Assembly: GCA_035578155.1 (NCBI GenBank)
Contig: JAPWDM010000005.1
Span: 28,512,108 to 28,576,107, forward strand
Length of the DNA: 64,000 nt
Reading direction: 5' to 3'
DNA from: Brachynemurus nebulosus
Lineage: Eukaryota; Arthropoda; Insecta; Neuroptera; Myrmeleontidae
Made by a program: the position numbers and the translations under genes. Below, one piece after another: positions 23,332 to 36,002 of the stretch (positions are counted from its first letter, which is position 1; every line of letters starts with the position of its first letter). The notes beneath the pieces are model-generated. The model made no database searches. It saw only the letters and a list, made by a program, of their open reading frames with translations, and had not been told where the DNA came from.

Positions 23332-23490
23332 TTAAATATACAAACAACTAATAAATTTAAGCTATAATTATATTAATATTACATATATAAATTGGGCAAT
23401 AAATAATTTCCAAAAAAAATACTGATTTCTAGAATTGAAAAGATTTTTTAAACAATAAATTTTGATTTAAAATCTCTGCTAATACACGAA

Positions 23491-23724
23491 GAGAAAAAAT
23501 ATCGAATAGTTAGTGTGCACCACATTAAAGTGGTCACAGACCAAATATTCTAAGTTTATTCTTGACTTACACAGTAAAGATTAGAGTGTCAGCACTAATA
23601 ATTTTTATTAAATAATTTTTTCTTTTTTTAGGCTGGTCTTTTAATCTTTACCATATAAGTCAATAATAATTTGGCCTGGGATTACTTTATTGTGCTGCAC
23701 ACTAAATATTCAATATTTTTTCTC
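23491..23724. repeat. 234-bp foldback MITE
   Basis: The arms of about 100 bp are inverted: gagaaaaaatatcgaatag..tagtgtgcac on the left, and gtgctgcacacta..caatattttttctc on the right. The inner parts also mirror each other ('cacattaaagtggtcacagaccaaat' in shorter matching pieces). No coding capacity. Confidence 0.8.
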
Positions 23725-25385
23725 TCCATGTAGGTATAGTTGATACTACAGTTATTAAATTTTTGGAAACACTACAACACTGGGATAATAATTAATTTGG
23801 AAGACAAGACAAGAAATTCAGAAAATTTTTAAGATAGAGAGGTTTGATTGCTTTTGGAGCTTGAAAAATGAAAGAAACCTTTTTAAAGATGTGGGACTAG
23901 ATTATCAAAATTTTGTGCTTTCATCAATAAAAATAACAATTTTTACGTCTTGAAATGTTTCAACGAATCTAATGATGCTATTTTATTATTAAAATTATAA
24001 AATTTCATCAGAAAATATAACATTCGCCACCAAGGATCAGTTTTTGCGTAATTTTACATATTAAGATTTTTTCAATATTTGAAATTTCACAATTTGATCA
24101 CTTAAAGATGGCAAAGTTCATCCAATAAATAAACAGTTTTATATTTCAAGGTTTTATAAAAATAATTTGAATTCTACCTTCGAATTCAGTTTTTCTTAAC
24201 GAAAGCCTAGAAGATTGTTAAAGCTCTTTTATGAATTAATTAATTGGAATTATATAAGATGTGATATTTATTACAGCCGCCTTTAATTAGGTACATTAAG
24301 AAGATTTTCTTTATTTATTAAGCAATAAAAATATTTATTAATATAAAATATGCTTTGAACCATTAAGGTGTAACGTTACATTGAAAATTTTATATTGATA
24401 ATAATCTATGGCGTTTTCCATACATTTGAATATACATATAATTATTACCTTTATTAATGATCAATATTTGTAACTGTAACTGAAGTAATCAAAACTTTGA
24501 AATTATACTGCATATCTATTCCTATATTAATTAAAGTAAAAGTTTCGAAATAATTATGATAATCTAAATTGTATGCAATTAAAATCGAATTCATTGCGAG
24601 ATGATAAAATAACAACTATTATTAATTATTTATCATCCATATTATTTCATAAAAAGTTTCTGATAGAATATGAAAAAGTTACATACGGCTTTAATGAACG
24701 TTAATATTAATAGCTCCAGTTTATTGCTTGAAGCGATATGTTGATGGTATAATAAAGTTCATATTCTTTTTGAAATGTTTCATAACATTAACTACAGTGA
24801 AAACTTTCAATAAAACGTAAAACATCCGTAGTAAATATTTGAGATTGAAAATCTCAATTTTTCAGTAGCAAAAAGTTTTTCTAGTGTTATTAGAAAGGGT
24901 TCGTAAAATGAAGTTGGGGTTTTTGTTACCACTGTACTGGCGTGAAATCTGTTTAATCTATAAAAAAACAAAATTTATTTTTATTACCAAATACCAAGGA
25001 TTTTCTTGAGATCGCTGGCCAATTGTGAAAAAAATCATGAGTTTTCGTGTTCTTCTATAGTGTACAATTTAAATAGGCATAAAACATAGACACAAAACTT
25101 TCAGTATACCTAAATGAGATCACAACAACTCATCATTGAAGTATGACACGTCCTTGAAATTTTTAAAACTTTAAGATAAAATATATTATACAGTTTCTAA
25201 AAAAAAAACTTTATATGTAAGCATACAGTGTAAGTAAACATACTATTGTTTTAAATTAACATACATCAATGCTTCAAAATAAGGAAACGCAATTGTATTG
25301 GTGGATAAATATAAAAAAAATTTACAAAATATTATAAGCAGCTTCTAACATAATCAAATCAATTTAGTATATAATATGAAGAGTA
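23725..25385. other. Very AT-rich stretch, no gene seen
   Basis: No splice-bounded frame or repeat pair recognised. Confidence 0.5.
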
Positions 25386-26563
25386 GGGTGTTTCATTTTG
25401 CAAGGAAAAAAAATAAAATGTAAAATATTAATAGATTTGAGCGTTACTTTATGGTATTCCATATTTGTTTATTATTTACAAAAATGTAAAATTTTTGCAG
25501 ACTTTGCTTATGCCCCGAGTCTCAGTGATATAAAAGATATATATGTCAAATTTCAAGAAGATTGGCTAATATTTAGAGGTTGCACACTTTGATCAGTTTT
25601 GTAAAAGTATTGTAAAGAATTGTTTCTGTTGTTCGTCCCTGACCGATTAGACCCTCACATGGCTCTAATCATTTCATTTCCTTTTCCTTTGTAGGTTTGG
25701 TTTCTAAATTTTTAGTCATATTTTACTGATCAGTCTGAGTAAAACGTCCGTCCAAAGAATCCAAAAGACAAAGAAAGTTTCTAGCAAATACGAAAGATGC
25801 TTTAGGTGATTAGCAAATATGAGAGCACTTATTAATATCTACATCTGAGTAAGTGCTCAGAAACTAGCGTATTCAAATCATTATTTGAAGCCCATCGACT
25901 CACAATTGCCTCGTGCCCAAAGTGAACCTATATGAAGCTGACAAAATGTGAATCAGCTTTTTGGAAACTGAATGAAGTTTAGTGAAGAGGACAATTTTAA
26001 GTTCATAGTTGCCTTTACCATCCACCATGTTCTTGATGTAGAGCCACTGGAATCCTGAAACTTAGTCGTTTTTAGACCAGTCACCGAGGCACAGGAGTGA
26101 GAGTTGTAATAATTTTTTTGTAGTCTTCTTTTGGATAACTTCCATTTTTTTAAGACATTTTGAATGTAGTTAAACATTTCGACTTTTTATTCTTCTAGAA
26201 AACCTTGAATGCGATTTTCTTCATCCAGCATTGTCGTATATGACTATTCCTTGTCAAATGAAGCCCACAGACTTCGGAACTTCCCAAAAGTTAGGACCAC
26301 TTGATTCTATGCTACAGCACACTTCTCAGACACTCCCTTCAGTATTATTTATATATTAGTACATGAGAATTCCATTAGTACAAAGTACTGCAATATTAGC
26401 AATTTCTTTAGTTAGAGAAAAAAGTGATTAATGTGTGCAACCCCTAAATATTATCCAATTTTCTTGAAATTTAGCATATATGTCTTTCACATCACTGAGA
26501 CTCGGGGCGTAAACAAAGTCATATGAAAACCACATCTTTGGAAAAATTAAACACCCCCTAATG
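25386..26563. mobile_element. TIR element with long (about 150-200 bp) inverted ends
   Basis: The left end starts TAGGGTGTTTCATTTTGCAA and the right end inverts to TTAGGGGGTGTTTAATTTTTC. The arms continue inwards through 'ccccgagtctcagtgat' and 'ttagaggttgcac' / 'gtgcaacccctaa'. The interior (25620-26390) is less AT-rich and has short minus-strand frames (for example 25953-26177) that look like decayed coding, but I cannot assign a family. Confidence 0.8.
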
Positions 26564-27430
26564 AAGAGGGTATAATTTTATAAGCTTTCATTACCTTTTT
26601 CTGTTGGTGAATTTTAATAAAATTTTATTCGATGATTTTAGATAAGATGCTTAAATGAAAATCATAATATTTGTTCCAATAGAACAGTTAAAGTTCCTAT
26701 GACATATTTTTATGAAGCAGGACGATAGCATCGAAGAGAAAAGTTAACGGTAATTTTAAAAAGTAAACGTTTTTAAAAGGTCTTGTTCATTATAGTAGTG
26801 GCTTCGTATACTGGGACAAATATCATGATTTTCACATAAGAAACCCAATCTAAATCATTCGGTAAAATTTTATCAAAATTCACAAAAGATACAAAAGATA
26901 GAAACATTTAGTAAAATTACAACCTGTATTAATAAAATGGTTTATTTACCTTAAAAATTGTTTATAATATTATGTAATTTTTTTATATCCTTATAATCAA
27001 TACATACACAATTGCCGTTCCTTATTTCGAAACGTTGGTGTAATTGTGTTACAATTTCCGTGACTTTTACTGTAACCATGTGGCTGGTTAGTAGATAGCT
27101 ACGTTTATTATTAAATGTTTCCAGGCGAACAGAGTAAATGCTAATTACCTCTACCTGGATTTTCAACAACCATTTTGTTTTAAAGTTCAAGTTTAAGCAG
27201 AATGACAAACAAAACAACAATTCTTCTACTTGTTAGAAAGTCGAAAGATACCTATCTATGGTAACCATTGGTAACTGATGAGTACTTACTGTGTCTTATG
27301 CGTCATAAATTCACCGGGCACATTTTGTTTCACTTTAAATTCACTAAAATCTCTTCTACAAAATGAAATTTGCATTACATAGTATCTGGAAAAACTTAAA
27401 ACATAGATCACTTACTTTTGAAACGTCAAC
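26564..27430. other. AT-rich stretch, no gene seen
   Basis: Only an 89-codon minus frame at 26951-27220 with no motif or splice support. Confidence 0.45.
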
Positions 27431-28411
27431 GTCAAGTGTATTTTTCTAGAAAACTTTTTTTAACGGGTAGATTTGATATAATATTAATGAACTATTCTGC
27501 CAGGACTTAAATTTTTATTTTTCCCGAATCAAGTATCTTGAAAAGGATCTAAAATAGAGTAATTGGTTGAACTAGGGTAACTTTAGTGTAAACTTATTTT
27601 AAAAATATGACAGCTTCGACAGAAGTATGTTCTCTTGGAGTGCTACATGTTACATTTGGTACACCTTCAAAAACGTACCCTATCATTTGAATTACTTTTT
27701 TTCAAGGACTAAAATTTTTAGTCAATTTGATGATGTCATAAAACTGAAAAATTTCCCTTTTTCAAGCCTAATGATAGCAATTTGACTGAATGTGACTTAA
27801 TTTTAATTAGAGTAATCTGCATGTGAACTTTCGATTTTTACTATTAAGTCGACGAAACTATGTTAAAAAATATGAGAAATTCGATATGGATATTTTTTCT
27901 AGTGATCCTGTTTGTTTAGTTTTGATAAAATTGAAAAGAATGTCTTGAAAACTTGTACTTCAATTAAAATTTCCACAATCTGACATTTCGTTTACTAGTC
28001 TTAAAGCACTGACAGAATTTTAGTAAAATTCATGACGTCACCAAATTAAAAAATTTATTTTTTATCAAATCTATCATTATGGAGATGACTTAAACCGAAG
28101 TAATTGGTTGAAAGAGTGATTTTAATGTGAATGTCACATTTTTATAAGCCAAGCGATGGAATTCTTTTTAGGAAAATGATTGTTTCGACATTTTTTTTTA
28201 GTATGGTTTTACTGTACTCACAAAGAGACGATACGTCCTGGGAAATTGACTTCGGGATGGGATTTTACAGCATTATAGTCCCTCCAAAGGTTAATTAATT
28301 GTGATAATATAAAGACCCATTGGCCAGTTAATTTCGAGAAAAACGCTTTCAAGGTTCTAACTTCATTTACTGAATGTTTATATATAAATTGCTGGTGTGT
28401 CAAATCAACGA

Positions 28412-28480
28412 TTAGGTAACTCAGTCGGCAGCGTGCTAGACTGGCGACTAAAGTGTACGAGGTCAATTCCGACTGATTGC
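28412..28480 (+). repeat. tRNA-like Pol III module, left arm
   Basis: The A box TAACTCAGTCGG (28417-28428) misses the TRGCNNAGTNGG consensus at one base. The B box position (28461-28470, ggtcaattcc) is degenerate. The acceptor halves do not pair, so it is not a tRNA gene. Confidence 0.55.
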
Positions 28481-29104
28481 AAGTATTATTATTATTTTTT
28501 TTTAAATTTTGTTAAATAAATATTAAAATTAATAAATTTCAAAAACAAATAATTATTTCTAACAATAAATATCATAAATTAAATTATAATTGTATTTTTT
28601 TTTTAATTCGTAACCATTTACTGAATAATTTTTAATAAGTAATTTGGTTTTTCTAAAAAGGTAAATAATAAAATTACCAAAACAATTTTTTCAATTATAA
28701 AATTACTTATAATTATATAGATACAAGAAACGGAATGAAAATTTTTATAAAAATATTCAAAACAGAAAATATTTTCGCATCTTGTAGAGTTGATAAAAGA
28801 CGATTTTGTACACGAACATAAAAATTATCATTCCGATTTTTGTATCTATAATTATAGGTAAATTTATAATCAATAAAATTCTTAATTTTTTTAATTTAAA
28901 AATGGTTTTTATAATTTCATTAAATCACTGTTTAAATAAAGCCAAATTACTTATTAGAAAAGTATTCAGTAAATAGTTACGAATTAAAAAAAAATACAAT
29001 TATATTTTAACTTATGATATTTATTGTTAGAAATAATTATTTATTTTTGAAATTTATTAATTTTAATATTTAATTAACAAAATTAAAAAAAAACAATAAT
29101 AATA

Positions 29105-29175
29105 CTTGCAGTCAGTTGGAATCGAACCCGTGAACTCTATTCGCCACTCTAGTACGCAGTCGACTAGGCTACCTA
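29105..29175 (-). repeat. tRNA-like Pol III module, right arm
   Basis: On the minus strand the A box is TAGCCTAGTCGA and the B box is GGTTCGATTCC (29118-29128), an exact B-box match. It is the inverted, better preserved partner of the module at 28412. Confidence 0.6.
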
Positions 29176-29530
29176 ATTGTTGATTTGACACACCAATAAT
29201 TTGTACATAAGTACCTAAGTTGAAAGTGATTGGCCAATGGGTCTTTATATTTTCACAATTAATTAATCTTTGGAGGGACTATAATCCTGCAAAATCTCAT
29301 CCCGAAGTCAATTTCGCAGGTCGTGCCCTCTCCTACACAGTTTTGATAGAAATATAAAGATCGGCTTTGAAAACTAATAATTCACTTCCAATTTCATTAT
29401 ACCGTCATTTTATTTATGATATCTGAAGCATGAAAGAATTTTAGTAAACTTAATGACGTCACAAAGTTAAAAATTTATTTTTTCTTAGATCAAGCGTTAA
29501 GCAAGTTTGTTGGATTCGAATAATTTGATT

Positions 29531-30227
29531 TTTAATTTTGTTATTTCAATATCAAAATAACTGATTCGACAGTTTCGTTTTTCGAAGATTGCCTTTCTGC
29601 ATAACATTATTTAATGTTTTTATTCGATAAAAAATTCAATGAAATCTCAATTAAATATTCCAGGAAAAGTAGAATATAAATTTTGTTTTTTTTGTTTTTT
29701 CAAATTTACGCAGTAAAAAATTTATTTACTCCTTATTTGTAACTTATACGTGGGAACGTAGGATACTCAACTTTCATAAAAAAATATTATTTATTAAGTG
29801 TATAGAGAAAGTAGAGAAGAAAGCGTGGTGATCGAAGACGAATAAAGCCTTCGCTAATTTTAAACAAATATTTTTATACCAAACGAGACGACATAAAAAA
29901 AAAATTAATTTATAAAATGCAAACATCTATCGAATGTATTATTTCATACCGTCATCGTCAGTCTTTCCTTTACTCGCTGATGTTTACAATTTTACTACAA
30001 TGTTTGTTTTTTTAATACACGGCACGCCATAAAAATTTGTTACTCTCAAGAACGGAAAAATATGGATATTTATATTTATAAACGAAAATTTTTACATATT
30101 TTCATCGTCTTCATTTTTCGAAGGTTCTTAGGTTAGATTTACTAAAAAATATAGTAAAGATCGTTGGGAATGCACAGACAGAAATGAATTTCATTATTAA
30201 CCTCTTTCTAAAAATAGGCATTAAAGA
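29531..30227. other. AT-rich stretch, no gene seen
   Basis: No feature recognised. Confidence 0.5.
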
Positions 30228-30231
30228 TTAA

Positions 30232-30933
30232 GGGGAGATACGTTAAAAAAAAGAAATCGATTTTTTTCTTCACAATGATGTTCTTTAAGGTGTTAGAAAT
30301 ATTCTCCTAAAATGTTATTTAAGAGAAATGAAAAATCAAAAAGTTATGGGCATTTTAGTGCACGCACTTTACTATATTTCAACTTACCTAAATAAAAAAC
30401 TTTAAATGCTTTTTTTCGAAAGTACGCTTTTCGACATGGTTCCTCATGTATCTCGAAAAGTATTTGAGAAATCGACATAAATTAAAGTGCATATCATTGC
30501 ACTTCGATGCCGTCATTTTAGCAGGAACTAGAACCTTCAAAATGGCGGCTGTTTATAGTCGAGAAAAAGCGGAGATTTTTAAAAGTTTATTTTGAAAATG
30601 CAATTTCTCGCTGGTTTTTGTATTTTTTTCTCAGATCCTAGTTAGTGCCATAACTGTATATGTATATTTTCAGAAAATTCTTGATTGTTTGATTTTAGTT
30701 CACTGGGGATTACAGAACGCGAGCAACCATCAAGATGGAAAAATCTCGCAGTGTCGACTTGAAAGTCATTTATACTCATCATTTTTGCATTTTTAAAAAA
30801 ACATTTTGTAATCTCAGTAAATACCTACACGTAGAAACAATGTTGTATATTTAGTTTTTTAATGAAATATTTATTAATACAAAAGAAATAATAAAAAAGG
30901 TCGATTTTTGATGCTTTTTTGGTGAATCTCCCT
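30232..30933. mobile_element. TTAA-flanked element, 702 bp
   Basis: TTAA at 30228-30231 and 30934-30937 flanks ends GGGGAGATACGTTAAAAAAA and the inverse of AGGGAGATTCACCAAAAAA. The TIRs match imperfectly. No transposase frame. piggyBac-type by its TTAA target only. Confidence 0.75.
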
Positions 30934-30937
30934 TTAA

Positions 30938-31561
30938 GACACAGTAACTTTTATCACTAAATTCGAGAGAGCTGTATCAATCGGTAATAGGTTACAATAG
31001 CTAATCGACCTTCAATGACACAAAATTAACTATTATTGGATTAAAATCGATGTAATGAAAATAGAAAATTTTTATTTGTAATGTGAAAATAAATTCTTTA
31101 AGATAATTTTTTTTTCTTTTTTGTCATTTCTTTATTAGTCTTAGAATTCTTCAATAACATTGCAACTATAAACATGTTTGTTCTTGAAATAAAATATTTG
31201 TAGTAAGTATTTAAAAAGAATAGAAAAAGAAAAACGAAAATTTATGTCAAAAAAATTCAAGGAAAACATCTCCACATAACTGAAATAGGAGAAAAAAATA
31301 TCACAATGTCAAATCACAATGAGAAAACGAAAAGAATAAGATATTTTTTTGTTCAAATTCTGAATACAATATTTCATTGTGTTAAAGAAACTACCACCAA
31401 TTAAATTTATATGTATGTTACATTTTTATATGTGTATAGAGTGTACAGTATCCGTTACAAATATCTAAACAAATACATTATTTACTCAAATATGTGTTTT
31501 CGCAAAAATACCAGTGTTGTTTACTGAATACTTACATTTAAAAATATTATCATATTTATAC
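30938..31561. other. AT-rich stretch, no gene seen
   Basis: No feature recognised. Confidence 0.5.
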
Positions 31562-31565
31562 TTAA

Positions 31566-32454
31566 GGAGGACCACAGTGTCACCTGAAAAAAGGTGATTT
31601 TTGGGAATTTTTTTAAAGAAAACTTCTGTATGGAATGTTTTAATATTTTAGCGATATATTCGTGGATATATAATAAATTCATGACAAAATTTTTGGACCA
31701 AAAACTGAAAATTCAGTGAGTTATTCGCGATCTCCCAAGGCTTCAAAAAAAGTTCCCCCACTGCTGCAGTGATAGCGACCTTCTCACAGTGCCTGAAATC
31801 AAAAAAAAACAAAAAGCCTATTAAACTAGAAGATATTGCTCGTGCCATGAACCTCAATCAAAAAAAAAGGTGAAATTTAACAAAATGGCGGAGTTTTTTA
31901 AAAAAAAGTTTCAAAATTTGCGCGAAAATTTGATGATTTTTGGCCTGCAAAAATTACATTTTTATTCGATCGGAAAACTGGAGGTTCATGACACGAAGAA
32001 ACATATATAAAAGAAGCTGCAATAAAAGTCAAATCGTTCGAATGATTTGTCTTTGAGTTATAACTGCAGCAAATTTGAAAAATGTAGTTTTTTTTTTACT
32101 ATACCTTTTAGTTTTAATCACTGAGAATTTTTTCTAAAATTATTTACGATATACTAACTATAACGGTCATAGAAAAACTAGATGAGTCGTTTAAATGTGC
32201 CAGGGTCTAGATTCTCCACACCATGTGACTGGCAGCCATGTCCAAAAACTCCCGAACTATCAACCTTCATACATTTCTCAATACCTCAAAGTTAACAATG
32301 AAAATCAGAATCCGCTCTTCGGATGGCTGTAAGTAAAAAACTATTTGAGATATGCACTTGAAATTTTAGTTTGTTATTTTTATAAAGGTATAGACTATCG
32401 AAACATGCAAAAGAAATTTTCCAATTTTTTCAAAATGTCACACTAGTGGTCTCC
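31566..32454. mobile_element. TTAA-flanked element, 889 bp, family member 1
   Basis: TTAA at 31562-31565 and 32455-32458 flanks ends GGAGGACCACAGTGTCAC and, inverted, GGAGACCACTAGTGTGACA. An inverted relative lies at 47303-48110. The two copies share short frames with the wording SLIGFL and ITAAVGELF, which reflects nucleotide identity rather than a proven protein. Confidence 0.85.
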
Positions 32455-32458
32455 TTAA

Positions 32459-32894
32459 GACATTATATCACTTTGGGAAAAAAAGTTCCCTTTTTTGTTG
32501 GCTTAAATGATATATTAACATCTCTAGAATCATATTCAATAGAAACTTTGAACCTGATTTCTGAAACGACTTTAAGAAGTTGAAAACGTTTAAAAATACC
32601 GCTCTGTTGCCCGTAGTATTCTGAAATCTTTCAGCTTAGTAACGTCTATTCGTTACTTTATTCAAAGTAACTTCCTTACTTTTACTATTTTTCATAAATA
32701 ACTCAAAAATGATGAACGCGTAACACGTGCTGAAACTTTCCGTCATGAGTTTTTCTTGAAACTACGTATTCCGGAACTAGATAACTACAAGGTAACTACA
32801 GCAATTTTTATCCAATTGAATTCAAATTTTAGCTCCATCTTCTTAAATAGATTGTTTAAAGCGGTACACAAGATTTTTGAAATTTATTAATAAA
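32459..32894. other. AT-rich stretch, no gene seen
   Basis: No feature recognised. Confidence 0.5.
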
Positions 32895-32896
32895 TA

Positions 32897-33690
32897 GGAG
32901 AAAGACTTAACGAATGGGACGATTATTGAATGGGACAAATGAGTTTTAGCTAACAAAGAACCGTTAGTGGAAATTTGTTTTACAGTCATTAGGTGTCTTT
33001 TATATAACTATTTTTATGTGGGATATATGTGTTAACGATTTTCCGTTTGTTTCAACAAAAATTAGAAAATACTTTTATTTTTATATAAATTACTAAATAT
33101 TCTACGATAACTATTATGCTTAGATTAATTATATTAGTTGATTACTGAACTGCTTAGTATAGACTATCATTAAATAAGTATTGTTTGCGCATTGAGGTTA
33201 TGTACTTTTTATTTTTTGACTTTAACTTGTTACTTGACAAGGAATATTGAATGGGACATTATGAATATGACCTTGAAATTTGATCTTGACCTCAAAGTCA
33301 AGGTCACCATCGGATGCGCCGTGAAAAATGCTGAGACTTTGTCTTCATCATCTATTCCAAAAATGCTTTCCCGCTGAGATTTCTGACCATTTCCATATTT
33401 TTACTAACCTGCATAAACTACATGAATTTTACATTGGATTACTGCATATGCCCATTCAATATTCTTCTTATCCCATTCAATGAGAATGGAATTACTGAAT
33501 GGGATAAAATCTAATTTTTTTAAACAAAAAAATTTCCTATTATTTAAAAAGAGTAAAGTTTTTTTTTAGTTTAAAATATAAAGTAATGTTTGAAGTATCT
33601 TATGCCGCAAAAATTAAAATATTTGATTACTTGGTTTTGAAGTTAAGACGATTTTTTAAAAAAAATGTCCCATTCATTAAGTCTTCCCCC
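32897..33690. mobile_element. TA-flanked TIR element with iterated GAATGGGAC motif
   Basis: TA at 32895-32896 and 33691-33692 flanks 794 bp. The left end GGAGAAAGACTTAACGAATG and the right end, inverted, GGGGGAAGACTTAATGAATG continue into GGGAC. GAATGGGA(C/T) occurs about seven times (for example 32912, 32928, 33249, 33451 inverted, 33471 inverted, 33497 and 33668 inverted). No transposase was found. Confidence 0.8.
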
Positions 33691-33692
33691 TA

Positions 33693-34514
33693 TATTATAT
33701 TTTTATAAACAAATTAAGGTTGATTTTTTCATCAATTTTGAAAATTTTTAAAAAAAAAATTTGAATCCTCTGCAATTAATCACCGGAACCGAAATGTAAC
33801 TTCCCGTTATCTTTGTGCTAAATTTCAAATTTGCGCGTCGAATGATTCCGAAGAAAATGGCCTGTAACTGATGGCAAGACACCAAAGTGAATTTTGGTAC
33901 AGCACACTAAAAAAAGTTCTCAGACCGAGGACAGATATTTAATTATGACACCCACTACTGTATATTTCCGTTTTAAATCCTATATATAGTATTTTCTTTA
34001 TCATTTTTATTTCATTTTCATTTTTCTACCAAATGTTGTATAAGTGATGGAAAACATTACAAAAAAAAGTGGACGAAAAAAGAGAAAAGAGAGACAAACG
34101 ATACGTATAGTACTAGCCAGACACGAAAATCGTGATATACAATTTTCCGGGTATTATTTCGAGAATGTATTATTTTGTAGAGAAATGAAAAAAGATCTTT
34201 TTTGTTATTATTAGGGGTACTTTTACATGATCAAATAAATAATGGTAAATTTTTTCTTTTTCCCGAGAAAGAGACAAGACGAATGTTAAAGTTAAATTTG
34301 ACCAAATAAATAAAACGTCTAGTTTCTAAAACGTATATCTCTATATTCTCTACGTACACAAAAAATGATACCATAGGCTACTGTATAATGTATTGTAGTG
34401 GTTCGTGAAATCTTGTAAGAAATATTTCTGAAATAGTTTCGTATTTTTCATATTTAGAGATTAAATGGCAGTCGGTAATAATAAACAATTTAAATGAATC
34501 CACGTAATCCATAA
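33693..34514. other. AT-rich stretch, no gene seen
   Basis: No feature recognised. Confidence 0.5.
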
Positions 34515-34566
34515 TACACACACCGGCATAATTAGCGGAACATAAAAAAAAAAATATTTTAAAAAA

Positions 34567-34762
34567 CCGACTTCAAAAGGTAAAAAATAATGAAAGCATG
34601 TATTTTGAAGTCAGGCGGGGCGCATAGTATAAGAAAATGTAGATCTTGAAGAATTCCTTAATTTTGAAAGAACATCCGATCGCAATTTTTTTATGATACG
34701 CGCCGCCTGACTTCAAAATACATGCTTTCATTATTTTTTACCTTTTGAAGTCGGCTTTTTAA
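34567..34762. repeat. Near-perfect inverted duplication of the element's left end
   Basis: About 60 bp starting ccgacttcaaaaggtaaaaa (34567-34626) is inverted at 34699-34760 with only one or two differences. Similarity weakens beyond, into the flanking A/T run. The loop is about 72 bp. Arms this similar suggest a recent event. Confidence 0.92.
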
Positions 34763-34838
34763 AATATTTTTTATTTCATACCTGTTAGTGGCAAGCATAT
34801 CAGCCTGCCCCATTGCAATTTTTAAATCTTTATAATAT

Positions 34839-34863
34839 ATGTATGTATGTATGTATGTATGTA
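34839..34863. repeat. (GTAT)n microsatellite
   Basis: About six GTAT units. Confidence 0.9.
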
Positions 34864-35024
34864 ACATATGTAATAATTATTATTGATTAAAGTAAAATGT
34901 GATTTATATTGCAAATAAAGCACTGTCTCGATTCGCCCCACACATAGGGGCGAATCTAGACACTATATAACCAAAAAAAAATGTTGCAATAACAATTTTG
35001 ATATTTCTATTACTGCCCTATATG

Positions 35025-36002
35025 CACTGTGAAAAAATTTGTGTTAAAATTAACACATTTCACATGTCCAGAACGGTCTACTCAATTTTTTGTGTTATTT
35101 TAACACAAAGCATATGTGTCAAATATACACAAGATTTGTGTCAATAATTTAACACAGAAGGGGAGCAAGAAAGACATACATTTTGTGTTAATTTTTTAGA
35201 TTTATCAGAGTTAGAGTTGTGTTAAACTTTTATATTCACTATTTTACTTCCACTATTCCGCTTGATATTTGAAAATCGTCAAAAATTATAACGATTTTGT
35301 TCAAATATTATTATAAATGAGATTGAAAGAACTCAAAGTAAGTCAGTCCTTTGAAGAAATTCTTATTTGTTTCCATGTATATATACCAACATATGTATAA
35401 TAAAAAAGATGAGAGTAGTTTTTATTATTAAACAAAACCGAAAAATTTAAAAATGAAACGTTTAAAAATGAAACAATTTTTTTACATTTTAAGGTTATTT
35501 TGTAACAGGTTCAGTTAGAAAAAATCATGTAAGCTTACGAAATTGTATATTACATGATACAATCCCGTAAGGTTACGTGATTTTTTTTAACTGAATCTGT
35601 AACAAAATAACCTCAAAATGTAAGGAAATTGTTTCATTTTTAAACGTTTAATAAAACTATATTCGTCAATAACTGAAAAAACTTATAATGTTTCGGTTTT
35701 GTTTAATAATAAGAACTACTCTCATGTTTTTTATTATATACATTTGGGTACATATATATTCTAAAAGAGTTTGACACTTATAACATTTTTTTTCTCTACA
35801 CAAATCTTGTGTCAGTTCTGTGTTGTTAAAAACAGGTTAACATTTTTATTCTGGTTAAATCGAAGTTTGTGTTAATATTTTAATTTAACACAAACACGAA
35901 ATGTTACATTAACACAGGGTTTTGTATTTTGTTACTTATTTGACACAAAGATTTTAACCACTGGTTTTTTTGTACGCAAACACAAATGTTTTTTACTGTG
36001 TG
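35025..36002. mobile_element. CACTGTGAAAAA-ended MITE
   Basis: The left end cactgtgaaaaaatttgtgt is matched by the inverted right end cacagtaaaaaacatttgtg. Both ends carry repeated TTAACACA words. The interior contains a large palindrome at about 35380-35760. Confidence 0.65.
35380..35760. repeat. 380-bp palindrome
   Basis: The arms are inverted about a centre near 35545: 'gagagtagtt' / 'aactactctc', 'aaacaaaaccg' / 'cggttttgttt', 'aaacgtttaaaaatgaaac' / 'gtttcatttttaaacgttt', 'aaggttattttgtaacag' / 'ctgtaacaaaataacct'. This is the innermost layer of the nest. Confidence 0.85.

Larger units (their letters stand above)
28225..29325. repeat. 1.1-kb foldback with tRNA-like module in each arm
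   Basis: The left arm (28225-28765) and right arm (28810-29325) are inverted over more than 500 bp with scattered differences, leaving a loop of only about 45 bp. Shared words include 'gaaattgacttcgggatg', 'tatagtccctccaaag', 'aatataaagacccattggcc' and 'caataaatatcataa'. Each arm contains a tRNA-like segment pointing to the centre. It interrupts a tandem array, so it is the younger insertion. Confidence 0.9.
27430..29530. repeat. About 300-bp tandem repeat, three units, split by a foldback
   Basis: A phrase like 'gaattttagtaaa(a/c)tt.atgacgtca' recurs near 27735 (diverged), 28030 and 29455. The first gap is about 295 bp. The second is about 1425 bp, which becomes about 300 bp once the 1.1-kb foldback at 28225-29325 is removed. 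A second phrase, 'gtaattggttgaa', also recurs at the same phase. Confidence 0.65.
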
